DNA from: Actinobacteria bacterium UBA2541
GTDB taxonomy: Bacteria; Actinomycetota; Actinomycetes; Nanopelagicales; Nanopelagicaceae
Assembly (NCBI GenBank): GCA_002340925.1
Contig: DDMR01000074.1
Span: 10,313-26,371 of the forward strand
DNA length: 16,059 nt
Direction: 5' to 3'
This document shows positions 1 to 6,808 of this stretch, piece by piece (the stretch's first letter is position 1; each line of letters starts with the position of its first letter). The position numbers and the translations under genes were made by a program. Below the pieces are notes generated by a model. The model saw only the letters and a list, made by a program, of their open reading frames with translations. It was not told where the DNA came from and ran no database searches.

Positions 1-172
1 AGGCATAGCCAGATGGAATTTCAAACAAATCCTCGGCTTTTCTCCGCTTTTCAGCATTCGGATCAATTAACGCAACTAGCTCACAATCCGGATACTTTTT
101 TAATGAAGGTATATGAAACTCTGTTGACCACCAACCAGTGCCTACTACAGCGATTCTAGGTTTTGTGTTCAT
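1..172 (-). CDS. Gfo/Idh/MocA-family oxidoreductase, N-terminal part
   Basis: Partial gene: the first 57 codons are present and the rest lies beyond the left edge. The protein begins MNTKPRIAVVGTGWWSTEFH, a beta strand followed by a GxGxxx dinucleotide-binding loop (about residues 11-16), then an acidic end of the second strand (VALIDPN). This is the typical Rossmann start of NAD(P)-dependent sugar or inositol dehydrogenases of the Gfo/Idh/MocA family. Its ATG shares one base with the TGA of the upstream aldolase-like gene (TGATG), so the two are translationally coupled and it is the last visible gene of the leftward operon. Family members oxidise or reduce sugars, sugar acids, cyclitols or 1,5-anhydro sugars; the substrate cannot be told from this fragment. 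Family call fairly sure, function unknown. Confidence 0.85.
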   Translation of the reverse strand, partial: MNTKPRIAVVGTGWWSTEFHIPSLKKYPDCELVALIDPNAEKRRKAEDLFEIPSGYA

Positions 173-1077
173 CAAACTCTCACACCTTCTAATTCCTTTA
201 GCCCAATTTCCGCAAGAAGAAGATTTAGGTAATCAATGCGGTCAGAACTTATAGGTATGTGCGGCTCGCGACAGTATGAAGTTGAGAATATCTGCAGATG
301 TTTGAGTAAGAGTTTTTGTATTTCAATAAATGTGTCGAGACTAGTTAGCTGAAATGTTAAAAGCGGCAGAACAATCTGATAAAGCGTCCTAGCCTTTTCT
401 ACATTCCCCGATTTGAATAAGTCATTGATCTCAACAAATATCCCGGGCAAACTGCAACCTGGCATAAAGCCATCTATCCCTGCAGTTAAATCCTCCATCA
501 AATGAATTGCACCGTATCCAGCGATAATTTTGAAGCCCTCGGACTTAAGTATCTTGGCTTTATCTCCAATGGGAGGAGATTCGAGTTTTATGTAACAAAC
601 GTTTGGCTGCTCTTTAATTATTCTAGATAAGAGCGAGACTGGAAGCGGCACGCCGGTCCAGGCCGGTGCATCTTGGATAATTATTGGAATCTTGACCGCT
701 GAACCAACTGCTTTAAAGTACGAGAGAACATTGGCCTCATCAGGTTTTATAAATGTTGGCGGATAGAGCATCAGTGCGCTGGCCCCAAGTTTTTCAGCTT
801 CAATACTTCTTGCAACTGCGGCCAACGTCCCGCTGTGTTCGGTGCCAACAATTACTGGAACTCTAGAATTCACAGATGAAATGACTTTCTCCAGGATTTG
901 AATTCGCTCGCTATCATTTAGTTTATAGAGTTCGCTGGCTAATCCAAATATAACAACCCCATTTGCCTTGTTGCTGATGCAGTGTTCAACAAGTTTTGGA
1001 ATTGAATCCAGATCTAGACTTCCATCTCTGTTAAATGGAACTGCTAAAACTGGAAGCACGCCTGAAATTTCATTCAT
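172..1077 (-). CDS. DHDPS/N-acetylneuraminate lyase-family aldolase or dehydratase
   Basis: A 301-residue TIM-barrel protein of the DapA/NanA/KDG-aldolase superfamily, normal in length. The Schiff-base lysine is present (K164 in CYIKLES, at the position of IKEATG in DapA). The N-terminal GTTGE motif reads GLASE (45-49), and the tyrosine of the DapA YNVPGRTG segment is replaced by Gln (IQDAPAWTG, Q135). It is therefore unlikely to be true DapA. Family knowledge suggests a pyruvate-type aldolase or dehydratase on a 2-keto-3-deoxy sugar acid, but the substrate is not identifiable. It overlaps the upstream zinc dehydrogenase by 8 nt and the downstream Gfo/Idh/MocA gene by 1 nt, so the products are probably made together. 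The neighbours (two dehydrogenases and one oxidoreductase) fit an oxidative route for a sugar or sugar acid. Confidence 0.85.
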   Translation of the reverse strand: MNEISGVLPVLAVPFNRDGSLDLDSIPKLVEHCISNKANGVVIFGLASELYKLNDSERIQILEKVISSVNSRVPVIVGTEHSGTLAAVARSIEAEKLGASALMLYPPTFIKPDEANVLSYFKAVGSAVKIPIIIQDAPAWTGVPLPVSLLSRIIKEQPNVCYIKLESPPIGDKAKILKSEGFKIIAGYGAIHLMEDLTAGIDGFMPGCSLPGIFVEINDLFKSGNVEKARTLYQIVLPLLTFQLTSLDTFIEIQKLLLKHLQIFSTSYCREPHIPISSDRIDYLNLLLAEIGLKELEGVRV

Positions 1078-2089
1078 CTTGACTAATCACAACCCGGTTG
1101 TAATCAAAGTTGCCGTCGTGCAATTTCTCAAACATCTCCGGTGCTTTGCTCATGGGCGTAACATCAGAGATAAAAGGCTCAACCAATTTATGATTAGAGC
1201 CCAACCAGTTAGCGGTATCTGCAAACTCTTCATTTGTGTAGCAATAGCTTCCAAGAATTGATCTCTCATCAGCGCTTACCTCATAGCTTGGAATCGCTAG
1301 ATCCGGGGTATCCATGCCGACCAGGACAATTCTTGCTGCCACATCGGAGTGCTTAAACGCATCACCAAAACTATGGGCGCTGCCTACAGCATCGAATACA
1401 ACCGATGGCTTAGCGCTAGTTTCGTAGATACTTTGTAGCTCTTTCGGCGAGACACTTTCGAAACCAAATTTAGAAATAAATTTCCGCTTCCATTCGGAAG
1501 GCTCGCTGAATAAAACATTGCTTACTCCGATTCGGGCGCAAGCAAGTCCAATAGCCTGACCAATCGGACCACCCCCGAGAATTAAGACTCTCTCATTTGG
1601 TCTGACATCTGCCCGAATTACAGCATGGTAGCCAACTGCCAAAGGTTCGACCGCGGTTGCAAGAATTGGTGAAACCTCTTCACTGATTAAAGCTAAATTT
1701 CTTACCGGCACGATTACATACTGAGCAAACGCACCGTCAACTCCCTTTGTCACTCCCAGAACTTTGCGCGATCGACAGACATATTCTTTTCCAGCCAAAC
1801 AGAGTTCACATTGTTGGCAGGAAATCACTGGGTTGATGACTACTCTTTTACCGATTAATTCCGCACTTGCTTGCGCAGATACTTTTTCAACGACGCCACA
1901 GGTTTCATGCCCCATGACTTGATCCGGAAATCTGCGCCCTGTGGAACCATTGGATCCGTGAATGTCCGAGCCACAGATAGCAGTAGCAAGGATTCTTACA
2001 ATTGCATTATCACCCGCTAGTTCTGCAAGATTACGTTCTCTGACTTCAAATTGATTGAAGTTTGTAAGAACTAAGCTTTGGTGGCTCAT
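1070..2089 (-). CDS. zinc-dependent medium-chain alcohol/polyol dehydrogenase
   Basis: A 339-residue MDR enzyme of the sorbitol/L-threonine/galactitol-phosphate dehydrogenase type. Visible motifs: catalytic-zinc ligands C39 (ICGSD) and H61-E62 (GHE) with E148 (AVEPLAVG), a structural-zinc set C91/C94/C97/C105 (CQQCELC, then YVC), and the coenzyme loop GGGPIG at 172-177. All expected zinc residues are there, so it should be an active NAD(P)-dependent dehydrogenase acting on a secondary alcohol of a sugar, polyol or sugar acid; the exact substrate is not readable. Only five bases separate it from the upstream hydroxyacid dehydrogenase, and it overlaps the following DHDPS-like gene by 8 nt (ATGAATGA), so it sits inside one operon. 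Confidence 0.88.
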   Translation of the reverse strand: MSHQSLVLTNFNQFEVRERNLAELAGDNAIVRILATAICGSDIHGSNGSTGRRFPDQVMGHETCGVVEKVSAQASAELIGKRVVINPVISCQQCELCLAGKEYVCRSRKVLGVTKGVDGAFAQYVIVPVRNLALISEEVSPILATAVEPLAVGYHAVIRADVRPNERVLILGGGPIGQAIGLACARIGVSNVLFSEPSEWKRKFISKFGFESVSPKELQSIYETSAKPSVVFDAVGSAHSFGDAFKHSDVAARIVLVGMDTPDLAIPSYEVSADERSILGSYCYTNEEFADTANWLGSNHKLVEPFISDVTPMSKAPEMFEKLHDGNFDYNRVVISQDE

Positions 2090-2094
2090 ATAAT

Positions 2095-3024
2095 CTATTT
2101 CGCCGCATCCTTATAGAAGTTGATTACATTCATTACAGCCTCTTTACGTAGTTCAGGCAAGGCTTGAATTGAACACCAAGATGAGTGCGGGGTAAGAAGT
2201 GCATTTGGTGAAGTGCGAAGAATGTCATCCATAGGAAGTGGCTCGACCTCGTATACATCCAAACCAGCGCCGGACAGGACGCCGCTTTTCAACGCCCTGT
2301 CGACTGCTGAGGGATCAATTAGTCCACCGCGACTTGTATTTATCAAAATAGGTTTCTTAGATGTAGAAGCTAAGAATTCATCATTTATCAAATACTTATT
2401 CTCTGAAGTTAGTGGGCAGTGCAGAGAGATTAGATCTGATTCCGCTGCGATTCTCGCAAGATCAACACTCTCAAACCCATGACCTTTTGCATAAGGATCA
2501 AAGGTAATTACTTTCGCACCGAATCCAGAGAAATATTTTCCGACTAGTGAACCAATGCGGCCAGTTCCAATTAAACCTATTGTGGATTCTGAAACTTTCT
2601 TAATTGAACTTGCATGGGAAGCTGCCGCCCATTTGCCAGAACGCATCTCAGCATCGAGTTGAGGCAGTTTGCGCCATAGCGCCAGCCCTAGAGAAACCGC
2701 GTGTGTGGCGACTTCCTCGGTGCAATAGTGCGGGACGTTCTTCACTGGAATGCCAGCCTGAGCGGCAGCTTCCAGGTCAATCATGTCCATCCCGATACCG
2801 ATGCGAGAAATTATCTTGACATTGGCCATGAGTGAAATAGCCTTGCCTTTAACCGGGGCCCATTGAACAATAACTGCATCGGGATTAAAATCAGATAACG
2901 ATTTGATAACGTCATCTTCACTTTTGCACTTTGCAATTAAAACTTCTGCGTTCAAATGTTCTTTCAATAAATTAATTTCAAGCGCTCCATCGCCTAAATC
3001 ATTATCGGTGATCAGAACTTTCAT
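2095..3024 (-). CDS. D-isomer-specific 2-hydroxyacid dehydrogenase (PGDH/CtBP-like)
   Basis: A 309-residue NAD-dependent dehydrogenase. The start MKVLITDND is chosen because AGAGGAGT lies about 7 nt upstream; an in-frame upstream start would add 12 residues with no visible ribosome site. Motifs: coenzyme loop GLIGTGRIG (about 150-158) followed by Asp176 (TFDPYAKG), which favours NAD; catalytic Arg232 (NTSRGG), Glu261 (YEVEP) and His280 (LTPHSSW). The stretch around PHYCTEEVATHA (98-109) is typical of the CtBP/PGDH-like branch. It would interconvert a 2-keto acid and a D-2-hydroxy acid, possibly an intermediate or by-product of the operon. It is the first gene of the leftward operon and is divergent from the importer ATPase gene. 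It is about 100 residues shorter than SerA forms with an ACT domain and has no such domain, so it is unlikely to be the biosynthetic SerA. Confidence 0.87.
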   Translation of the reverse strand: MKVLITDNDLGDGALEINLLKEHLNAEVLIAKCKSEDDVIKSLSDFNPDAVIVQWAPVKGKAISLMANVKIISRIGIGMDMIDLEAAAQAGIPVKNVPHYCTEEVATHAVSLGLALWRKLPQLDAEMRSGKWAAASHASSIKKVSESTIGLIGTGRIGSLVGKYFSGFGAKVITFDPYAKGHGFESVDLARIAAESDLISLHCPLTSENKYLINDEFLASTSKKPILINTSRGGLIDPSAVDRALKSGVLSGAGLDVYEVEPLPMDDILRTSPNALLTPHSSWCSIQALPELRKEAVMNVINFYKDAAK

Positions 3025-3050
3025 AACTAAACTCCTCTGACAAGTAGGTT

Positions 3051-3062
3051 TTTTGCGCAAAA
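3051..3062. promoter_or_regulatory. 12-bp perfect palindrome with CG centre
   Basis: TTTTGCGCAAAA is a perfect palindrome about 27 bp upstream of the hydroxyacid-dehydrogenase start. An even palindrome centred on CG is the usual layout of LacI-family operators. No LacI-type regulator is seen in the window, so the binder is unknown. It could equally be chance in an AT-rich spacer. Confidence 0.3.
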
Positions 3063-3109
3063 GAAATCTAGCACTTTTCCCGCAAATTAAAAGTTTTTTC
3101 TTTTTATCC

Positions 3110-3138
3110 TTGACAACTGTCTTACAAGTGAGTTTTCT
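3110..3138 (+). promoter_or_regulatory. candidate promoter of the importer operon
   Basis: A perfect TTGACA (-35) lies at 3110-3115. At the standard 17-nt spacing the -10 hexamer would be TTTTCT (3133-3138), which is poor. A weak -10 is common in regulated promoters but makes the call tentative. The box overlaps the GntR-type operator candidate at 3114-3130, which suits repression. The opposite strand carries TTGTCA (3116-3111) with TTTAAT (3091-3086) 19 nt downstream, a possible promoter for the leftward operon, so the two promoters may overlap back to back. Confidence 0.4.
3114..3130. promoter_or_regulatory. candidate GntR/FadR-type operator, imperfect
   Basis: CAACTGTCTTACAAGTG is an imperfect inverted repeat centred on 3122, with 5 of 8 pairs matching. 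Its core CTGTCTTACAA is TTGTAAGACAG on the other strand. It resembles the core TTGTCGGACAA of the perfect palindrome upstream of rhaI (8 of 11 positions) and nearly fits the family pattern TNGTNNNACNA. It overlaps the -35 box of the importer operon. The regulator encoded at 7858-8544 is the natural candidate. Confidence 0.42.
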
Positions 3139-3181
3139 AGTCTCTTAAGACCATTCGAAAATGGATCAGTCAGTACGGATT

Positions 3182-3188
3182 GGGAGGA
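3182..3188 (+). promoter_or_regulatory. ribosome binding site pointing to an AUU start
   Basis: GGGAGGA is a near-perfect Shine-Dalgarno. Counting from GGAGG, seven bases separate it from an ATT codon at 3195, while the next TTG (3204) is about 16 nt away, which is too far. A TTG at 3180 is in frame but overlaps this site and has no purine-rich sequence before it. The spacing therefore selects ATT as the start of the ATPase gene. Confidence 0.55.
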
Positions 3189-3194
3189 TTCACC

Positions 3195-4697
3195 ATTAAC
3201 GTTTTGGAATGTAAGTCCGTATCCAAGTGGTACGGTGATGCTGCAGTTCTTAAGAGCGTTGATTTTGATCTTGCTCAAAACGAAATTCATGCAATCGTTG
3301 GCGAAAATGGCGCTGGGAAAAGCACGCTGGTCAAAATTATTTCTGGGCTAGTTCCTGTCGATGTCGGAACAATTAAATTTGAAGGTAGTGACCGAACATT
3401 TTCAAACATTCGCGAGATTCAAAATTCGGGTGTTGCACTTATTCATCAAGAGCCTAGATTGTTTCCAGATTTATCAGTATTAGAGAATGTTTGCGTCGAT
3501 TACCAAGTTCGAGATGGGAAAAGTAAGAGATTCAATTGGAAGAAAGCGGAAGGGGAGACCAAGGAGCTACTGGCGCAGCTTGGTTGTTCATTCAGCGTCC
3601 ATTCGCCGGTGAAGGCGCTATCGGTAGCAGATCAGCAGATGGTGGATATGGTTTCCGCACTTCGCAAGAAGTTGAAGTTGCTTATAGTCGATGAGCCAAC
3701 TGCATCCTTAACACCTTCGGAAGTTGCAAGACTTTTCGAAACTATCCGTAAGTTAAATGCAAGTGGTGTAGCAATTATTTTTATCGGGCACCGTCTTGAA
3801 GAAGTTCTCCAACTATCAGACCGAATTACTGTCTTGAAGGATGGCGAAGTAGTTGCTGTTAAGAAAACTTCTGAGACCACTGAAGATGAATTGATTAGAT
3901 TAATGGTTGGCCGAAACATTTCTGCTTCTTCGACTGATTCAAAAACCTCTAGCGGTCAGACCTCTCTAAAGGTCTCGAATCTCGAGAGCCCTGGCTATGT
4001 TGCTGATGTGTCATTTGAAGTTAATCGTGGTGAAATTCTCGGAATCGGTGGCCTTGTTGGTGCTGGTCGAAGTGAGTTATTGGAAACTATTTTTGGGTTA
4101 CGTAAGCGTTCTGCGGGTGAAGTTATTTCGACGAAGCATGGAAGTATCAAAAAAGTGAAACGAGCTATTTCTTCTGGGATTGCTTTAGTTCCGGAAGATC
4201 GTGCGCACAACGGCTTGTTCTTGAATCGCTCAATTAATGAGAATTTAGTTATAACAAATTTGAAACTCACATCCCGAGGTGGAAAACGTAACTTTGGAAA
4301 AGAGAGAGAAATCGGCCAGGAGCTAATTGAAAAGTTCCGTGTCAAGCTTTCTAGCGCTACTCAGTTAGTTCGGGAATTAAGTGGTGGAAATCAGCAGAAA
4401 GTTAGTTTGGCAAAGTGGTTGAAGCAAGAAATTGAAATTCTTCTAATTGATGAACCATCTCGTGGCGTAGATGTTGGTTCAAAATCAGAAATTCACCAAT
4501 TCCTTAATAACTCGGCAAAGGATGGCATGTCCATAATCATGGTCAGTAGTGATATGCGGGAATTAATTGAACTTTCACATCGAATAATTGTTATGCGCAA
4601 TGGCCGAATCGCTGGCGAGCTTTCGGGATCAGAAATCTCTGAGGAAGCTGTTCTCCGACTAGCTTCCGGACTTGCTACTGCAGGAAAGGGGCACTAA
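3195..4697 (+). CDS. rhaT: rhamnose-type sugar ABC transporter, ATPase subunit
   Basis: A duplicated-ABC ATPase of the RbsA/MglA/XylG type, about 500 residues, which energises a sugar importer from the cytoplasmic side. Numbered from the ATT start: first Walker A GENGAGKST near 36-44, first signature region LSVADQQM near 142, Walker B LLIVDEPTAS near 163; the second half has the usual degenerate Walker A GGLVGAGRSE near 285, signature LSGGNQQK near 395 and Walker B LLIDEPSRG near 416. The proposed start gives MNVLECKSVSKWYG, which aligns well with the family start. The alternative TTG at 3180 would add five residues. It leads the plus operon, with the first permease two bases after its stop. 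The symbol follows Rhizobium usage (RhaT as ATPase) and rests on neighbouring rha genes, since ATPase sequence alone does not show the sugar. Confidence 0.88.
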   Translation: MNVLECKSVSKWYGDAAVLKSVDFDLAQNEIHAIVGENGAGKSTLVKIISGLVPVDVGTIKFEGSDRTFSNIREIQNSGVALIHQEPRLFPDLSVLENVCVDYQVRDGKSKRFNWKKAEGETKELLAQLGCSFSVHSPVKALSVADQQMVDMVSALRKKLKLLIVDEPTASLTPSEVARLFETIRKLNASGVAIIFIGHRLEEVLQLSDRITVLKDGEVVAVKKTSETTEDELIRLMVGRNISASSTDSKTSSGQTSLKVSNLESPGYVADVSFEVNRGEILGIGGLVGAGRSELLETIFGLRKRSAGEVISTKHGSIKKVKRAISSGIALVPEDRAHNGLFLNRSINENLVITNLKLTSRGGKRNFGKEREIGQELIEKFRVKLSSATQLVRELSGGNQQKVSLAKWLKQEIEILLIDEPSRGVDVGSKSEIHQFLNNSAKDGMSIIMVSSDMRELIELSHRIIVMRNGRIAGELSGSEISEEAVLRLASGLATAGKGH

Positions 4698-4699
4698 TC

Positions 4700-5716
4700 A
4701 TGGCAATTAAGTTAAATTCAAAGGTTACTTACCTCTTCAAGAAGCGTGAATTTGGAATTTTCCTCTTTATCTTAGTTCTATTGGCTGTCTTTGGAACCCT
4801 AGAGCCACGCTTTTTCCGTTCAGATAACTTAAGTGCAATTCTCTCTTCGGTTGGTATTTTGATGGTTGTCGGTGCCGGTCAGACCTTAGTAATTGTTACC
4901 CGAAACATTGATCTAAGTGTTGGCAGCACACTTGGTATGGCAGCAATGGTTATGGGAATGGTTGCCAGAGAGAATCCAGATTTCCCAATATTTGGATTGA
5001 TAGTTATTGCGATGATTGTTGGTGGGCTCTGCGGATTGCTAAATGGTTTACTTGTAAGTTACGGAAAGATACCGGCAATTATTGCAACCCTTGGAACCCT
5101 TGCAATTATCCGAGGTGCTGTCTTCTTAGTCTCAGATAACGTGCAAATCGATCCCAATGATGTGCCACAAGGCATTATTAACCTAGCTACAACTTCGCCG
5201 ATTGGTATTCCTTGGCTACTAATCTTTGCCTTTCTTTCAATTATTCTCGTCTGGTATGTCTCATCAAAGACACTTCTGGGAAAGCGTATTTATGCAGTTG
5301 GAAGCAATCCTGAAGGCGCTATTTCTCGTGGCCTTTCATTTAACAAGATAACAATTATGGTCTTCGTGTTTGTTGGAGTTCTTGCAGGTCTCGGCGGTGT
5401 TCTCTATACCGCTCGGTATGCAACCATCAATCCAGCAGATGTTGGCCGCGGGCTTGAATTCGATGTTATCTCTGCCGTTGTTATCGGCGGAACCAATATC
5501 TTTGGTGGTTCTGGAACTGCACTTGGCACTGCTCTTGGTTGCATCTTGATCGGAATTTTATCCAATGGCTTAACTGTCGTTGGGGTATCACCATTCTGGA
5601 AAGCATGTGCAACTGGCTTCCTTATTCTGGCGGCTGTCGCAATCGATAACTCAGTTCGAAAGCGGCAGGAACAGAACTTCTTGCTGGCAATTAGAAACCA
5701 AAGGACGGTCAACTAA
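4700..5716 (+). CDS. rhaP: rhamnose-type ABC transporter permease 1
   Basis: A 338-residue integral membrane protein of the RbsC/XylH/LivH-like permease family (BPD_transp_2). It has many hydrophobic spans starting near residue 15 (FGIFLFILVLLAVFG), followed by the conserved NIDLSVGSTLGMAAM stretch near 70 and the cytoplasmic loop AVGSNPEGAISRGLSF near 200 that contacts the ATPase. AAAGGGG lies 8 nt before the ATG. Only two bases separate it from the ATPase stop, and its TAA shares the A with the ATG of the second permease (TAATG), so translation is coupled. It forms the membrane channel with the next gene. Substrate specificity is inferred from the adjacent RhaS-like binding protein. Confidence 0.88.
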   Translation: MAIKLNSKVTYLFKKREFGIFLFILVLLAVFGTLEPRFFRSDNLSAILSSVGILMVVGAGQTLVIVTRNIDLSVGSTLGMAAMVMGMVARENPDFPIFGLIVIAMIVGGLCGLLNGLLVSYGKIPAIIATLGTLAIIRGAVFLVSDNVQIDPNDVPQGIINLATTSPIGIPWLLIFAFLSIILVWYVSSKTLLGKRIYAVGSNPEGAISRGLSFNKITIMVFVFVGVLAGLGGVLYTARYATINPADVGRGLEFDVISAVVIGGTNIFGGSGTALGTALGCILIGILSNGLTVVGVSPFWKACATGFLILAAVAIDNSVRKRQEQNFLLAIRNQRTVN

Positions 5717-6732
5717 TGTCACCGTTGCTAAAGAATAACCCTCGATTCAAGGTCCCAGGATATTTAGTTGGCCCAATCCTGATACTAATAATCGCTATGA
5801 CCTATGGCTCTCTCGGTTCCGAATATTTCCTAGATCCCTCGTCAATTATTTTTAATACCGGCCGATATATTGAAATTGGTTTACTCGCCCTAGCTTTGAC
5901 ATTTGTAATCATCAATGGCGATATTGACCTTTCAGTAGCATCAACACTTGCTGCAAGCGCGGGCGTGCTCGCCAAATTATTTGAGAGTGGCGTTCCAATT
6001 TTCTGGTGCTGTGTAGCATCAATATTCACAGGGTTAGTTCTTGGCCTAATCAATGGGCTAATTGTCATCAAACTTGGTCTTCCAAGCTTGGTAGTAACTC
6101 TTGCCACACTCGCACTTTATCGCGGACTCACCCAAGTCATTCTTGGCGATGGTGTTGTAGCAAACTATCCAGAGAACTTCGTTGGCTTTGATCAAAGATT
6201 AGTAATTGGTGGAAATCCTGGGTTACCGGCGCCTCTGGCGCTCTTCATCGTTGCAGCAATAATCTTTTACTACATTCTCCATCGCTCAAATTATGGAATA
6301 AAGAACATCATGTCAGGAAGTAATCCTTCTTCAAGTAACTTCTCTGGAATTAGCGTAGATCGGGTCCGCTTACTCGCATTTGCTCTAAGCGGAACTGTGG
6401 CCGGAATTTGCGCAGTAATGATCACCTCTCGCTTAGGTTCAACAATTTCTAACGTGGGACTTGGTCTAGAACTGCTGGCAATCACAGCGGTAGTTCTGGG
6501 CGGCACAGATATTTTTGGTGGCCGTGGTGCTATATCAGGCACCGTGGTTGCACTTTTCGCAATCATGGCAGTTCGCGAAGCCCTGGTTATTCAAGACATA
6601 AATGGTCAGGTTCAGGATGCCGCAATCGGGTTGCTACTAATTCTGACAGTCCTGGTGCCGCAAATTCGCTCATATTATGTGGAGAAGAGAAATAGAAGAA
6701 AGAGATTTAATGAGGCGCAAGCAAGAACCTAG
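5716..6732 (+). CDS. rhaQ: rhamnose-type ABC transporter permease 2
   Basis: A second 338-residue RbsC-like permease, paralogous to its neighbour. It has alternating hydrophobic spans, the family stretch NGDIDLSVASTLAASAG near residue 68 and the ATPase-facing loop MSGSNPSSSNFSGIS near 196. The C-terminus is basic (YYVEKRNRRKRF). Two different permeases with one fused ATPase and one binding protein is the known RhaSTPQ layout, and two permeases are needed for a heterodimeric channel. The start overlaps the stop of the first permease by one base. A 76-nt spacer with a strong hairpin follows before the binding-protein gene. Confidence 0.88.
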   Translation: MSPLLKNNPRFKVPGYLVGPILILIIAMTYGSLGSEYFLDPSSIIFNTGRYIEIGLLALALTFVIINGDIDLSVASTLAASAGVLAKLFESGVPIFWCCVASIFTGLVLGLINGLIVIKLGLPSLVVTLATLALYRGLTQVILGDGVVANYPENFVGFDQRLVIGGNPGLPAPLALFIVAAIIFYYILHRSNYGIKNIMSGSNPSSSNFSGISVDRVRLLAFALSGTVAGICAVMITSRLGSTISNVGLGLELLAITAVVLGGTDIFGGRGAISGTVVALFAIMAVREALVIQDINGQVQDAAIGLLLILTVLVPQIRSYYVEKRNRRKRFNEAQART

Positions 6733-6758
6733 CGGATCTTGCTTCGCAAATCATTAAT

Positions 6759-6785
6759 CAATAGCGATGAAATACATCGCTATTG
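6759..6785 (+). promoter_or_regulatory. intercistronic stem-loop before the binding-protein gene
   Basis: A perfect 11-bp stem (CAATAGCGATG pairing with CATCGCTATTG) closes a 5-nt loop, 23 bases before the binding-protein ATG. There is no T-run after it, so it is not a classic terminator. Hairpins between permease and binding-protein genes are known in some transport operons to block RNA decay and raise binding-protein output. Here that role, or an RNase processing site, is inference from position. Confidence 0.6.
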
Positions 6786-6808
6786 GAATACGGAATGAGG
6801 CTAAAGGA

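Noticed and set aside
172..1077. Calling the DHDPS-family gene dapA
   Set aside because: The GTTGE motif and the catalytic Tyr are both altered and the neighbours are sugar dehydrogenases, not lysine genes.
2095..3024. Calling the hydroxyacid dehydrogenase serA
   Set aside because: It has no C-terminal regulatory domain and lies in a catabolic operon; the catalytic residues are common to the whole family.
3087..3290. A 67-codon minus-strand open frame across the divergent control region
   Set aside because: It covers promoter-like sequence and the start of the ATPase gene, has no recognisable motif, and looks like a chance frame.
6767..6808. Upstream ATG start for the binding protein (14 extra residues)
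   Set aside because: The ATG lies inside the 11-bp hairpin, lacks a ribosome site, and would put a poor extension before a normal signal peptide.
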